Source of the DNA: Actinopolymorpha singaporensis | GTDB lineage: Bacteria > Actinomycetota > Actinomycetes > Propionibacteriales > Actinopolymorphaceae | Direction of reading: 5' to 3' | Assembly (NCBI RefSeq): GCF_900104745.1 | Contig: NZ_LT629732.1 | Span: 5,381,981-5,445,980, forward strand | DNA: 64,000 nt | Part shown: positions 7,704 through 16,306 of the stretch, one piece after another | Position numbering within the stretch: position 1 is the stretch's first letter | How the letters are laid out: each line of letters begins with the position of its first letter | Translations under genes and position numbers: made by a program | The notes under the pieces: model-generated | Databases searched by the model: none | Told to the model about the DNA's origin: nothing | The model's input: the letters and a program-made list of their open reading frames with translations, nothing else

Positions 7704-9279
7704 GCCGCTCGCGCCGACCCGGCGAGCCGTCCTGCGCGCGGCGGCCCTGACCCCGCTGGCCGTAGCCGCCACGGGCTGCGGCGGGTCCACCGTCCTCGGC
7801 GACCGCCCCACGGTTCGGGTCGCCGTGAGCTGGAGCGCGGGTGAGCTGGGGGCGTTCCGCGACGTGCTGGCCGGGCTGAACCACCTGCCCGGCTTCGGGC
7901 CGATGACCTACGACGTGACGCCGGTGCCGTTCGGGGACGACATCGGGACCGCGCCGGCGGCGCGCGGCGCGGGACGGCTGGACCTCGTGATGCTGCCGCT
8001 TCCGGGTGAACTGCGCCGCCACCTGGACACGCTGGCGCCGATCCCCACCGACCTGTGGCCGGACTCCCCCGTCGGGTCGGCCGGGTCCGCCGCTCGATAC
8101 GCACCAGTGTGGCGGTCGCTGCTGTTCGCGGCCGGCCCGCGCGCGAACGGTCCCGGCCGCCTCCTGCCGTACGGCCTGCCGTTCAAGATGTCGAACAAGT
8201 CGGCGGTGTGGTACGACCGCGACCTGTTCCGCCGCCTGCACCTGCGGCCGCCGAGCACCTGGGCCCAGTGGCTGCGGCTCAACCAGGCCCTGCGGTCGGC
8301 AGGCCGGCGCCCCCTCGCCCTCGGCGTGGCCGACGGGTGGTCGCTCACCGACTTCTTCGAGAACGTCCTGGTCGGCACCTCGCCCTCGACGTACGAGCGA
8401 CTGGCCCGCGACCCCGCACACCGGCCCGCCCTGTGGGGCAGCGCACCCGTGCGGGCGTGCCTGCGCCGCCTGGCCGACCTGTGGAGTCCGGCCGGAACAC
8501 TGGCCGGCGGCGTGACCGGGTCGCTGGTCCGGCAGTTCCCCGAGGCAGTGCTGGAGGTGTTCGGCTACCACCGGGCCGCGATGGTGGTGGTGGCCGACTA
8601 CGCCGAGCCGTACGTACGCCGGTTCGCCACAGGTGACGGCGACAACTCCCCCGGCAGGTCCTCCTCCGGCAGGCTCCCCGCCGGCCACGGATCGGTGCGC
8701 GGGTCCGGCGGCACCGACGACCCGGGCCGCATCGGGGTGTTCCGCTTCCCGCGGATGTCGTCCGACCTGCCTGCGCCGCTGGTCGCCGGCGGCGACGTCA
8801 TGGTGCTCACCCGGCCCGCCGGTCCGAACGCTGTCGACCTGCTCCGCCGGCTCGCCCACCCGCTCGCCCCACGTCCGTGGATCGCGAGTACGGGCGGCTT
8901 CATCGCCGCGGACCACGACACGCCCGCCGGCTCGTACTCGCCGCAGGCCGCACCCCTCGCGGCCGAACTGCGCACCGGCACCTTCCACTTCGACCTGTCC
9001 GACCAACTCGGCGCGGTCGGTTCCCGGGAAGGCATGTGGCGGGCGCTGAAGGACTTCCTGGTCGACGTGTCGCCGGAGCACGACGGCGGCGAGGGCCGGA
9101 CCGTGGACGCGGCCGTCGAGCGGTTCGTCGCCCGGATGCGGCTGGCCGAGGAGCGCGAGCGGGCGTCCGACCCCGAGGACCCCGAGGACCCCGGAGACAC
9201 CGGAGACCCCGGAGACCCCGGAGACCCCGGCGGCACGTCCCGGGACACCGGCACCGGGACCGGAGGCGGCCGATGGTGA
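7696..9279 (+). CDS. Extracellular solute-binding lipoprotein with Tat-type signal
   Basis: 527 residues. The N-terminus TRRAVLRAAALTPLAVAATGC combines a twin-arginine motif with a lipobox, so it is likely exported folded and lipidated. The body resembles family 1 ABC solute-binding proteins: LPYGLPFKMSNKSAVWYDRDLFRRL, PSTWAQWLRLNQALRSAGRRPLALG and WIASTGGFIAADHDTPAGSY are typical lobe landmarks. A Ser/Gly-rich insertion interrupts the second lobe around residue 320. The C-terminus ends in an acidic Asp-Pro-Glu/Gly tail made by 9-bp DNA repeats. It overlaps both neighbours by 7-8 bp. The ligand cannot be predicted; sugars are usual for the family. Confidence 0.78.
   Translation: MPEPLAPTRRAVLRAAALTPLAVAATGCGGSTVLGDRPTVRVAVSWSAGELGAFRDVLAGLNHLPGFGPMTYDVTPVPFGDDIGTAPAARGAGRLDLVMLPLPGELRRHLDTLAPIPTDLWPDSPVGSAGSAARYAPVWRSLLFAAGPRANGPGRLLPYGLPFKMSNKSAVWYDRDLFRRLHLRPPSTWAQWLRLNQALRSAGRRPLALGVADGWSLTDFFENVLVGTSPSTYERLARDPAHRPALWGSAPVRACLRRLADLWSPAGTLAGGVTGSLVRQFPEAVLEVFGYHRAAMVVVADYAEPYVRRFATGDGDNSPGRSSSGRLPAGHGSVRGSGGTDDPGRIGVFRFPRMSSDLPAPLVAGGDVMVLTRPAGPNAVDLLRRLAHPLAPRPWIASTGGFIAADHDTPAGSYSPQAAPLAAELRTGTFHFDLSDQLGAVGSREGMWRALKDFLVDVSPEHDGGEGRTVDAAVERFVARMRLAEERERASDPEDPEDPGDTGDPGDPGDPGGTSRDTGTGTGGGRW
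9171..9231 (+). repeat. 9-bp tandem repeats encoding an Asp-Pro-rich tail
   Basis: Units of the type GACCCCGGA/GAGGACCCC repeat about seven times at the end of the binding-protein gene and encode DPEDPEDPGDTGDPGD. The unit length is a multiple of three, so copy changes would lengthen or shorten the tail without a frameshift. Confidence 0.75.
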
Positions 9280-11063
9280 TCCACAGTCACCGCGGCCTGC
9301 GGCTGGAGGTCACCAGCCGGCCGATGTCCGGCCCGCTCGTCCCCGGCGGCCGCGGCTTCGCCGGGTTGTACGCAGCCCTGCTCGTGGCGGCCGCCACGCT
9401 CCTGGTCGCGCTGCTGGTGGTCCCGACGCTCCTCACCGCCGGCTCGGCGCTCGGGTCGCCGCGCCGGCCGCACCTCGGGTACCTCGCCCAGGTGTTCACC
9501 GACGGGGACTCCCGACGGGCTTTCCTGAACACCATCGGCTGGCTGGTGGTGGCGCTGGCACTGGTGCTGGTCGGCTTCTGGATCGCGCTGCTCAGCCGGC
9601 GGCTCGGCCGCTGGTCGGTGGCTTTCCTCAACGTGCTGATGTTGCCGTTCGGCCTGTCCGCACTGGCGTCCGGCGCGGCCTTCCGGATCATCTTCGACCC
9701 CGCACCCGAACGCGGAACCGCCACCGCCATGCTGACCTACCTCTTCGGCGGCAGCCCGGTCTGGCTCGGCCCGTGGTGGGTCTGGTGGGTGCTGGTGTCG
9801 GCGTTCGCCTGGACCTGGCTCGGCTTCGTGGTGTCGTTGTTCCGGGCCGGCCTGGAGGCGATCCCGCCCGAACTCATCCGCCGCGCCCGGTTGCAGGGAC
9901 CGACCGGCCGACTGGACGGCGTGTGGCGACTTCAGTGGCGGATGCTCCGGCCGGTCACCGCGGTCATCGTCCTCACCCTCCTCGTCGCGGCCGCCCGGAT
10001 CTTCGACCTGGTGCTGATCGTGGTGCCGGTGCCGATGCAGGACGAGGTGGACGTGGTGTCGGTGCGCTGGTGGCGGCTCACCACGTCGGCCACGGAGCAG
10101 GGCGAACCCGCAGCGATCGCGCTCGTCCTGCTCGCGGTGGTGGCCGCAGCCGCACTGGGCGCCCGCAAGGGAATGCGCATCCCGCACGGCGTGCCCCAGC
10201 CGCCTCCGCCGTGGTGGCGCCGCCAGTTGCTGGCCGGCTGGCGGCGCCGCGTCCCGTGGCTGAGCGCCACGGTCGGGATCGCGGTCAGCCTGCTGTGGGC
10301 GTTCCCGTTGTTCGTACTCCTGGCGACCGCGATCCGCGCACCGGGCGACGCCGGCATGCTCGGCTGGTGGCAGCCCGTGGGCCACCTGCTCAGCCTCGCC
10401 TCGCTGGCGGAGGTGTGGAACGCCGGACTGCCCGGCGCGCTGCTCGGAACCCTCGGCGTGGCCACCGGCTCCGCGCTGCTCGTGGTGAGCATCGCGGTGG
10501 TACCCGCACATGCGCTCGCGGCCGGGGTCGTACGCGGCCGGGCGCTCACCGTCGTCCTGGCCGTCCTCAGCGTCCTGGCCGTGCTGCCGGTGCAGATGTA
10601 CGTGGGTCCGCTGCGCCAGGCGTTCACCGCGGTAGGCCTGACGGGCTCACGGCTGCCGCTGGTCCTGATGCACGCCGCGGCCGGGCTGCCGTTCGCCATC
10701 CTGCTGCTGCGGGCGGCGCTGTCCGCGGGCAACGAGGGCCGCTACGCCGACGCGTTCGGCGGCCTGACCGGCTACCGCACCGGGGCGACCCGCGTGTGGC
10801 GTACCACCGGGCCGGCGCTGGTGGCGGTGGCGGTGGTGGAGTTCGTCCTGGTGTGGGACGACTTCATCGTGAGCTTCCTGGTCAGCGGCCCGGGCGCCAG
10901 CCCGCTCACGCTCGTGCTGTGGGGCGAGGCGCGGCAGTTCGCCACCTCGACCGGGCCGGTCGCCGCGGCGGCGGTCGTCTCCGCGGCAGTGCCGTCGATC
11001 CTCCTGCTGCTGACCTGGCGGCGCTGGGTGGTCCCCGGCCTCACCGGCGGGGTGTTGCGATGA
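9273..11063 (+). CDS. ABC permease, two MalF/MalG-like halves fused
   Basis: 596-residue membrane protein containing two binding-protein-dependent permease domains in one chain. The first half has LNTIGWLVVALALVLVGFWIA and an EAA-type loop ELIRRARLQGPTGRLDGVWRL before LRPVTAVIVLTLLVAAARIF. The second half, after a cytoplasmic linker PQPPPPWWRRQ, has LLWAFPLFVLLATAIRAPG and an EAA-type loop GRYADAFGGLTGYRTGATRVW. Both EAA loops, which normally dock onto the ATPase, depart from the usual EAA-x3-G pattern, in line with a degenerate ATPase partner. About twelve membrane segments are visible. The ATG at 9273 overlaps the previous gene by 7 bp; the stop overlaps a further ATG. Confidence 0.78.
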   Translation: MVIHSHRGLRLEVTSRPMSGPLVPGGRGFAGLYAALLVAAATLLVALLVVPTLLTAGSALGSPRRPHLGYLAQVFTDGDSRRAFLNTIGWLVVALALVLVGFWIALLSRRLGRWSVAFLNVLMLPFGLSALASGAAFRIIFDPAPERGTATAMLTYLFGGSPVWLGPWWVWWVLVSAFAWTWLGFVVSLFRAGLEAIPPELIRRARLQGPTGRLDGVWRLQWRMLRPVTAVIVLTLLVAAARIFDLVLIVVPVPMQDEVDVVSVRWWRLTTSATEQGEPAAIALVLLAVVAAAALGARKGMRIPHGVPQPPPPWWRRQLLAGWRRRVPWLSATVGIAVSLLWAFPLFVLLATAIRAPGDAGMLGWWQPVGHLLSLASLAEVWNAGLPGALLGTLGVATGSALLVVSIAVVPAHALAAGVVRGRALTVVLAVLSVLAVLPVQMYVGPLRQAFTAVGLTGSRLPLVLMHAAAGLPFAILLLRAALSAGNEGRYADAFGGLTGYRTGATRVWRTTGPALVAVAVVEFVLVWDDFIVSFLVSGPGASPLTLVLWGEARQFATSTGPVAAAAVVSAAVPSILLLLTWRRWVVPGLTGGVLR

Positions 11064-11096
11064 GCGGGGTGCTGCGATGAGCGGGGTGCTGCGATG
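11060..11096 (+). repeat. 17-bp repeated ATG/TGA relay before the STAND gene
   Basis: The end of the permease gene and the spacer consist of a 17-bp unit (ATGAGCGGGGTGCTGCG) at 11060-11076 and 11077-11093, followed by a third ATG at 11094 that starts the next protein. Each unit reads ATG AGC GGG GTG CTG CGA TGA, so each six-codon mini-frame ends on a TGA that overlaps the next ATG. The permease itself ends GGVLR-stop, the same residues, so the repeat arose by duplicating its 3' end. Confidence 0.85.
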
Positions 11097-14018
11097 AGTA
11101 CGCCGCCGGTGGACGACCGGCCACCGAGCGCTCTGCCGGAGACCGGCACCGCTTCGGCCGGGCCGGGTCAGGGCCCGGGCGGCCCTCCGTCGGGCCCCGG
11201 CTACCAACCGGGCTCGGTGCGACCACCCGAACGCGCCGTCCCCGCCGAGGTCACCGATCTCGGCGGCCCAGAGCCGTGGATGCTGCGCCGCCCGCGTTCG
11301 GGTCCGCTCCACTTCCTCCTGCGCAGCACCAGCGCGATCGCCCTGGCACTGCTCAGCGGCGTGGCGGTGAACGTCCTCACCGACGTGTGGAACACCAGTC
11401 CCCTCGGCACCGACCTCAACGGCGCGGTGCGGACCGGACTGGTGGTGGTGCTGGTCGGTGTCGGACTGGTCACCGTGATCCTCCGGGTGCTCGAGCGGCG
11501 GCGCGCCCAGGCCGCCGGCCGGGGCAGGGAGCCGGCGCTGGTCGCCCCGGGTACGCCCATCCGGCCCGCCTGGCACCGGGCCAGGCCGGTGCTGGACGAC
11601 CGGGACGCCGCCGTCGCGCACGGGGTCCGCGCCCTGCGCGAGCACGGTGTCGCCGCGATCGTCGGCGAGCCCGGCACCGGCACCTCGGCGGTGGCCGACG
11701 GCGTCGTGCACGCCCTCCTTGAGCTGGGCACCATCCGGGCCGGCCAGGTCGCGCCGTTCGACCTGCGCGGCTGGGCGTGGGAGCCGGACAGCCCGCTGAC
11801 CCTGGCGAGCCATCTGCTGCCGGCGTTCGGGCAGACCGCGCCGACGTCGGACGCCGACCTGCCGGAGGCGGCCCGCCGGCTGCACGGCGTACTCACCGAA
11901 CGCCGGGTACTGCTGGTGCTGGACAACCTCACCGCGACCAGCCAGCTGGAGTGGCTGGCACCGGTGCTGTCCGCCCGGCCGCGCGAACCCCGGCTGCTCG
12001 TGGTCGGGCGGCCGGGGCTGGCCGAGCTGTTCGAGCCGTTCGAGGGGGGCGAGCCCGCAGTGCCGTATCAGGCGGCCCACGTCGGCCCGGCCGACCAGTC
12101 CGCTGGTCCCGACGGCGACGGAACGCCCGTCCGGCCGTACGAAGTGGTGACGCTGGCGCCGGTGGGCATCGAGACCCTCCGCGCGGTCTGGGTGGCCGCG
12201 GGCGGACCGAGCGACCTGCCCGGTGGCTGGCTGGACCGCGTACTCCCCCGCTGCGGCGGCCTCCCCAAGGCAGCACACGACCTCGCCCGCGAGTTCACCC
12301 GTCCGGGCGCACCGTGGACGCCGGAGGAACTCCTCAGCGCGTTCGGCGCGTTCCGCGCCAAGTCCTGCCGGCCCGGGATGGAGGCGGTCTGGACCGCGAT
12401 CCTGGAACGCACGGGGGACAGCCTGTCCCGGCGCGGCAGGTTGCTGCTGGGCGCGCTGGCCGAGCTCTCGGTGACAGAGCTCACCGTGGAGGCCATCGAG
12501 GCGGTACGCGGCAGCCTGGACGACCTGATCGAGATCCTGGAACGCGGGGAGGACCCCCTACCGGGCAGGCAGGTCGAGCCCCCACCCGATCCGGTCGCCG
12601 AACTGCGTGACCGCCGGCTCATCCGGGAGACCGCGGCCGGGCGGTACCGTCTGCCGGACGAGATTCGGACGGTGGTCCGCGCACTGGGAAACTCCTCAGA
12701 GGGCGCTCCGGGCGCGGCGGTGGCCCGGCAGGCACTCGTCCGCCACTACGCAACCCTGGCCCACACCTGGATGCGGGCGCTGGACTCCCCTCGTGGCGCC
12801 GCGGCGGCGGCCCGGTGGTTCGAGACGACGGAGCCACTGCTGGACGCACTGCTGGCGGGCGCTCCACGCGACGAGGAGCCCGGGCTCGATGCAGCAACGG
12901 CCACAGGATGGGGCGCGAGTTCCGGGCGCGGACCGGATGCCGGGCACGGAATCGGCCTGGGTGCCGGTGGGCGTGCAGGTCCGGGTGCCGGTGCGGGTGC
13001 GGGTCTGGGTTCCGGCCTGGTCGACGACCTCTGCGCCCTCGCCGACGCCCTGGACTGCTGGCGCGCCCGGACCGGCCGGCCCGGCGACCCGGGCGGACAG
13101 CCCGCGGAGTTCGTCCGCGTCCTGCGACGGTCGCGGCGGCCGGACCTCGCCCAGCTCGCCGGGATCCGGCACGCCGCCGCACTGCGCCAGGCGGGACGGC
13201 TGGCCGAGGCGGAGAGCGAACTCACGCGGGTCGCGCACACCCGGCTGCCGGTCCGCAACCGCAGGTACGCCTCCGCCCTGCAGGCACGCCGGCACCACGA
13301 GACCGCGCTGCACCTGCTGGCACTGGCCGCCGCCACCGACGATCCGACCGCCGCGGGAGTACGACTGCGCGACGCCGAGCAGGAGCTCTACCTGTGCTGG
13401 GCCGCACTGCCGGTTCGGGACGTGTCCGGCGAGGTGACCACGCTGCTGACGATGGCGGAGGTCCACCTGCGCCAGGGACTGCCCGACCGGGCGCTGGACC
13501 GGCTTGACCTGGCCGAGCTTCGGGCCGCCGACAGCGCCGACCCGAGTGGACTGGCGTACACCCACGAACTCCGCGGCGTCGCCGCCTGGATGCAGGGCAG
13601 GTCCCCGGCGGCGGTCGTTCGCTGGCAGCGCGCGCTCACCGGGTTCCGCCAGATCGCCGACACCACCGGCCAGGCCAGGTGCCTGCAGCACCTCGGCTCG
13701 GCCGTGCTGGTCGCCCCCGAGCTGACCGGGCTGTTGCTGGAGGAACGCCGCCGCCCGCACGACGAGGTGGCAGCGGCCCGGCAGGCGCAGGTCTGGCTGG
13801 AACGCAGCCGGCGGCTGCGCAGCGGGCCACCGACCGCGGTGGCCGAGGGGTACCTCACGCTGGCACGTCGGCACGCCCGCCGCGGCGGTGTCGTGTCGCC
13901 GCCCGGGCCGGAGGAACTCCCCTCCGATCCGCAGCCGCCGCGGCCGGAGTCCGTGCCGGCCACCCGGATCGGCCGGTTCCTCGCCGGCTTCGGCCGCCGT
14001 ACCTCCTCCCCCCACTGA
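11094..14018 (+). CDS. Membrane-anchored STAND/NB-ARC-like protein with altered P-loop
   Basis: 974 residues. Order: Pro/Gly-rich cytoplasmic leader (1-60), two membrane helices (about 79-97 and 112-131), then a nucleotide-binding domain, then winged-helix-like and TPR-like helices. The P-loop reads GEPGTGTS at 191-198, so the invariant lysine is threonine (T197). Walker B is RRVLLVLDNLT with Asp277, followed by the sensor-like PRLLVVGRP. A Gly/Ala repeat linker sits near residues 610-645. Beyond it are paired helices such as LAEAESELTRVAHT and LPDRALDRLDLAELRAADSA typical of TPR arrays. STAND proteins usually act as switches with helical sensors; whether this one binds nucleotide is open. 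It is coupled to the permease gene by the 17-bp relay. Confidence 0.68.
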   Translation: MSTPPVDDRPPSALPETGTASAGPGQGPGGPPSGPGYQPGSVRPPERAVPAEVTDLGGPEPWMLRRPRSGPLHFLLRSTSAIALALLSGVAVNVLTDVWNTSPLGTDLNGAVRTGLVVVLVGVGLVTVILRVLERRRAQAAGRGREPALVAPGTPIRPAWHRARPVLDDRDAAVAHGVRALREHGVAAIVGEPGTGTSAVADGVVHALLELGTIRAGQVAPFDLRGWAWEPDSPLTLASHLLPAFGQTAPTSDADLPEAARRLHGVLTERRVLLVLDNLTATSQLEWLAPVLSARPREPRLLVVGRPGLAELFEPFEGGEPAVPYQAAHVGPADQSAGPDGDGTPVRPYEVVTLAPVGIETLRAVWVAAGGPSDLPGGWLDRVLPRCGGLPKAAHDLAREFTRPGAPWTPEELLSAFGAFRAKSCRPGMEAVWTAILERTGDSLSRRGRLLLGALAELSVTELTVEAIEAVRGSLDDLIEILERGEDPLPGRQVEPPPDPVAELRDRRLIRETAAGRYRLPDEIRTVVRALGNSSEGAPGAAVARQALVRHYATLAHTWMRALDSPRGAAAAARWFETTEPLLDALLAGAPRDEEPGLDAATATGWGASSGRGPDAGHGIGLGAGGRAGPGAGAGAGLGSGLVDDLCALADALDCWRARTGRPGDPGGQPAEFVRVLRRSRRPDLAQLAGIRHAAALRQAGRLAEAESELTRVAHTRLPVRNRRYASALQARRHHETALHLLALAAATDDPTAAGVRLRDAEQELYLCWAALPVRDVSGEVTTLLTMAEVHLRQGLPDRALDRLDLAELRAADSADPSGLAYTHELRGVAAWMQGRSPAAVVRWQRALTGFRQIADTTGQARCLQHLGSAVLVAPELTGLLLEERRRPHDEVAAARQAQVWLERSRRLRSGPPTAVAEGYLTLARRHARRGGVVSPPGPEELPSDPQPPRPESVPATRIGRFLAGFGRRTSSPH

Positions 14019-14073
14019 ACCTCGGAGCCTGCGGCCGGTCCCGGCACCGGCTTCACCATCGCGGTACCGCAGC

Positions 14074-14079
14074 CATACT
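14074..14079 (+). promoter_or_regulatory. -10-like hexamer for a leaderless PHP-domain gene
   Basis: CATACT followed by 7 bases and then GTG at 14087. The spacing fits transcription starting at the start codon, as at several other genes in this window. Confidence 0.45.
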
Positions 14080-14086
14080 CGGACCC

Positions 14087-15658
14087 GTGACGTTCTCCGC
14101 GGACACCCCATCCGAGCCCGAAGCCGCCACCAGCCGGCGGGACGACCTCACCCGGATCCTGGAGGGCCGGCTGGGGCCCGGCGCGCCCGACTGGGTCTAC
14201 CTCCCTGTCGACGTTCCCCGCGGCGTCGCCGAACTCGCCGTCCGCTACGAGTACGACCGGCCCGCCACCCCGCCCGGCGTACCCGGGAACGCACTCGACA
14301 TCGGCGTCTTCGACCCGCGCGGGCACCGCGGCGGGGACCCGGCCGGGTTCCGCGGCTGGTCCGGCGGCGCCCGCGACGCGTTCGTCATCTCCGCCTCCGA
14401 CGCCACCCCCGGCTACCTGCCGGGACCGATCCAGCCCGGGACCTGGCACGTCGCGCTCGGCCCCTACACTGTCGCGCCGCAGGGCCTCGCCTACCGGGTC
14501 GAGGTGACGTTGCGTCCCGGCGAGCCCGGTGAACCGTTCGTTCCGAACCCCGCCCCGCTCCGAGCGACCGGTCGTGGGCCGACGTGGTACCGGGGCGACC
14601 TGCACACGCACACCGTCCACTCCGACGGCGTACGGGAACCGGCCGAACTCGTCGCCGCCGCACGGTCGGCCGGCCTGGACTTCGTCGTCTCGACCGAGCA
14701 CAACACGACCTCGGCCCACGGCGTCTGGGGCCACCACGTGCCGGAAGACCTGCTGGTCGTCAATGGCGAGGAGGTCACCACCCGCAACGGCCACCTGGTG
14801 GTGGCGGGCCTGCCGGCGGGTACCTGGATCGACTGGCGGTTCCGGGCCGTCGACGGCGTGCTCCACCGGGTCGCGGAGGCGCTGCACGGGTTCGGCGGAC
14901 TGGCGATCGCGGCCCACCCGTTCTGCCCGTACGTCGGCTGTGCCTGGAAGTTCGGCTTCGCCGAGGTGGACGCGGTGGAGGTGTGGAACGGCCCGTGGAC
15001 GCCCGACGACGAGGTGTCGCTGCGGCAGTGGGACGCGGCCCTGGTCGCAGGCGGCGCGGGCCTCGACGGCGGACGGTGGCTGCCCGCCGTCGGCAGCAGC
15101 GACACCCACGCCCACGGCGACACGGTCGGACTCGGCCAGACGGTGGTGTGGGCTGAGGACCTCAGCCGGGACGCGATCCTCGCCGGCGTGCGCGCGGGCC
15201 GCAGCTACGTCGCGGAGTCGGCCGCCGTGGAGGTGACCTTCCAGGCGACCGGCGCCGGCCGGACCGCCGGCATCGGCGAGCGGCTGCCCGTCGGGTCCGA
15301 CGCGCCGGTGGAACTCGCGGTGACGGTACGCGGCGTCGAGAGCGGGTTCGTCCGCTTCGTCTCCGACGAGGGAACCCTCGCCCAGCTGCCGCTGCCGACG
15401 CCCACCGGGACGGGTTCGAGGCCGGCTCCGGCGGGCGACTCTCGACCCGAGGTCGACGGTCAAGCTGAGGTCGAGGTCGAGGCTGGGACAGAGCAGGGCG
15501 AGGCCGCCCAGGTCACGTGGACCACCACCGCCGCGGTCTCGAAGTACGTCCGTGTGGAGGTACGCCACACCTCCTCCCAGCCGACCGTCTTCGAGGGCAT
15601 GGCGGCGTTCACCAACCCGATCTTCCTCGGCGTGGACCACCCGGCGGAGCGGCACTGA
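14087..15658 (+). CDS. PHP-domain phosphoesterase/CehA-McbA-like metallohydrolase
   Basis: 523 residues. The N-terminal ~165 residues are beta-rich (VELAVRYEYDRP, GPIQPGTWHVALGPY), and the PHP domain follows: YRGDLHTHTVHSDG (HxH metal site), FVVSTEHNTTS (third site), GEEVTTRNGHLVV, LAIAAHPFCP and VGSSDTHAHGDTVG (last metal ligands). This order is the CehA/McbA branch, some members of which hydrolyse carbamate or phosphate esters; the substrate here is unknown. The C-terminal domain has a repeat-rich acidic linker (EVDGQAEVEVEAG). The GTG at 14087 sits 69 bp after the STAND gene and probably has its own leaderless promoter. Confidence 0.78.
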   Translation: MTFSADTPSEPEAATSRRDDLTRILEGRLGPGAPDWVYLPVDVPRGVAELAVRYEYDRPATPPGVPGNALDIGVFDPRGHRGGDPAGFRGWSGGARDAFVISASDATPGYLPGPIQPGTWHVALGPYTVAPQGLAYRVEVTLRPGEPGEPFVPNPAPLRATGRGPTWYRGDLHTHTVHSDGVREPAELVAAARSAGLDFVVSTEHNTTSAHGVWGHHVPEDLLVVNGEEVTTRNGHLVVAGLPAGTWIDWRFRAVDGVLHRVAEALHGFGGLAIAAHPFCPYVGCAWKFGFAEVDAVEVWNGPWTPDDEVSLRQWDAALVAGGAGLDGGRWLPAVGSSDTHAHGDTVGLGQTVVWAEDLSRDAILAGVRAGRSYVAESAAVEVTFQATGAGRTAGIGERLPVGSDAPVELAVTVRGVESGFVRFVSDEGTLAQLPLPTPTGTGSRPAPAGDSRPEVDGQAEVEVEAGTEQGEAAQVTWTTTAAVSKYVRVEVRHTSSQPTVFEGMAAFTNPIFLGVDHPAERH

Positions 15659-15696
15659 GCCTCACCGGGAGCCGGCGCGGCCACATCGGGAACGAC

Positions 15697-15743
15697 GACG
15701 GCCCCACCGGTGCGGACACGAGGTCCGCCCCGGTGGGGCCGTC
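15697..15743. terminator. Strong bidirectional hairpin terminator
   Basis: A near-perfect hairpin lies between convergent genes: GACGGCCCCACCGG at 15697-15710 pairs with CCGGTGGGGCCGTC at 15730-15743, and inside it GCGGAC pairs with GTCCGC around an ACGAG loop. Followed by TCAAAGG on the plus strand. Its position between the PHP gene and erpA suits termination from both sides. Confidence 0.8.
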
Positions 15744-15805
15744 AAAGGCTCGACAGCCGTCAGCTACGCCGACCCGCCGGTAAGGGACAGGTCGTGCGGT
15801 TGGAC

Positions 15806-16171
15806 TCAGTGGAAGGAGTCGCCGCAGGCGCAGGAGCTGGTGGCGCTGGGGTTGTCGATGGTGAAGCCCTGCTTCTCGATGGTGTCGACGAAGTCGATCA
15901 CCGCACCCTGCAGGTACGGAACGCTCATCCGGTCGACGACCACACCGACGCCCCCGAACTCACGGACCGTGTCGCCGTCCAGGTCGCGCTCGTCGAAGAA
16001 GAGCTGGTAGCGCAGACCCGAACAGCCACCGGGCTGCACGGCGAGGCGCAGACGAAGATCGTCCCGACCCTCCTGCTCGAGGAGGCTCTTGACCTTCGAC
16101 GCGGCCGCGTCGGTGAGCACCACGCCGTCGGCCTGCTGGTCCTGCTGGGTCACGTCGCCCTGAATGGTCAT
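15806..16171 (-). CDS. erpA: Iron-sulfur cluster insertion protein (HesB/IscA family)
   Basis: 121-residue A-type carrier that delivers Fe-S clusters to apo-enzymes such as the lipoyl synthase encoded further on. The three conserved cysteines are in QPGGCSGLRYQLFF and SSCACGDSF. The segments VILT-like VVLTDAAASKVKSLLEQEG, FGGVGVVVDRMS and FVDTIEKQGFTIDNP match the mycobacterial homologue Rv2204c almost throughout. The ATG at 16171 gives the family N-terminus; its ribosome site AAGG is directly adjacent, and a longer upstream frame is open but unlike the family. Confidence 0.92.
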   Translation of the reverse strand: MTIQGDVTQQDQQADGVVLTDAAASKVKSLLEQEGRDDLRLRLAVQPGGCSGLRYQLFFDERDLDGDTVREFGGVGVVVDRMSVPYLQGAVIDFVDTIEKQGFTIDNPSATSSCACGDSFH

Positions 16172-16306
16172 CCTTCGGACTCCCGTGGTTGTCCCGGAGA
16201 TAGTTGTCGCAGGCTCAACGCCTGCGGGGGCACCGTACATTCCGATGCACTCGTCCATGGTCGCATAGTTCGGCCGGTACGACGTCCATCGGGACCTCGA
16301 AGGGCC

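Noticed and set aside
8598-12278. Long minus-strand open frames opposite the binding protein, permease and STAND genes
   Set aside because: Composition is unlike protein (Gln/His/Arg/Pro-rich), and the plus-strand frames have signal peptides, membrane helices and recognisable domains.
13388-15655. Minus-strand open frame opposite the PHP gene
   Set aside because: The plus frame has all PHP metal motifs; the minus frame has none.
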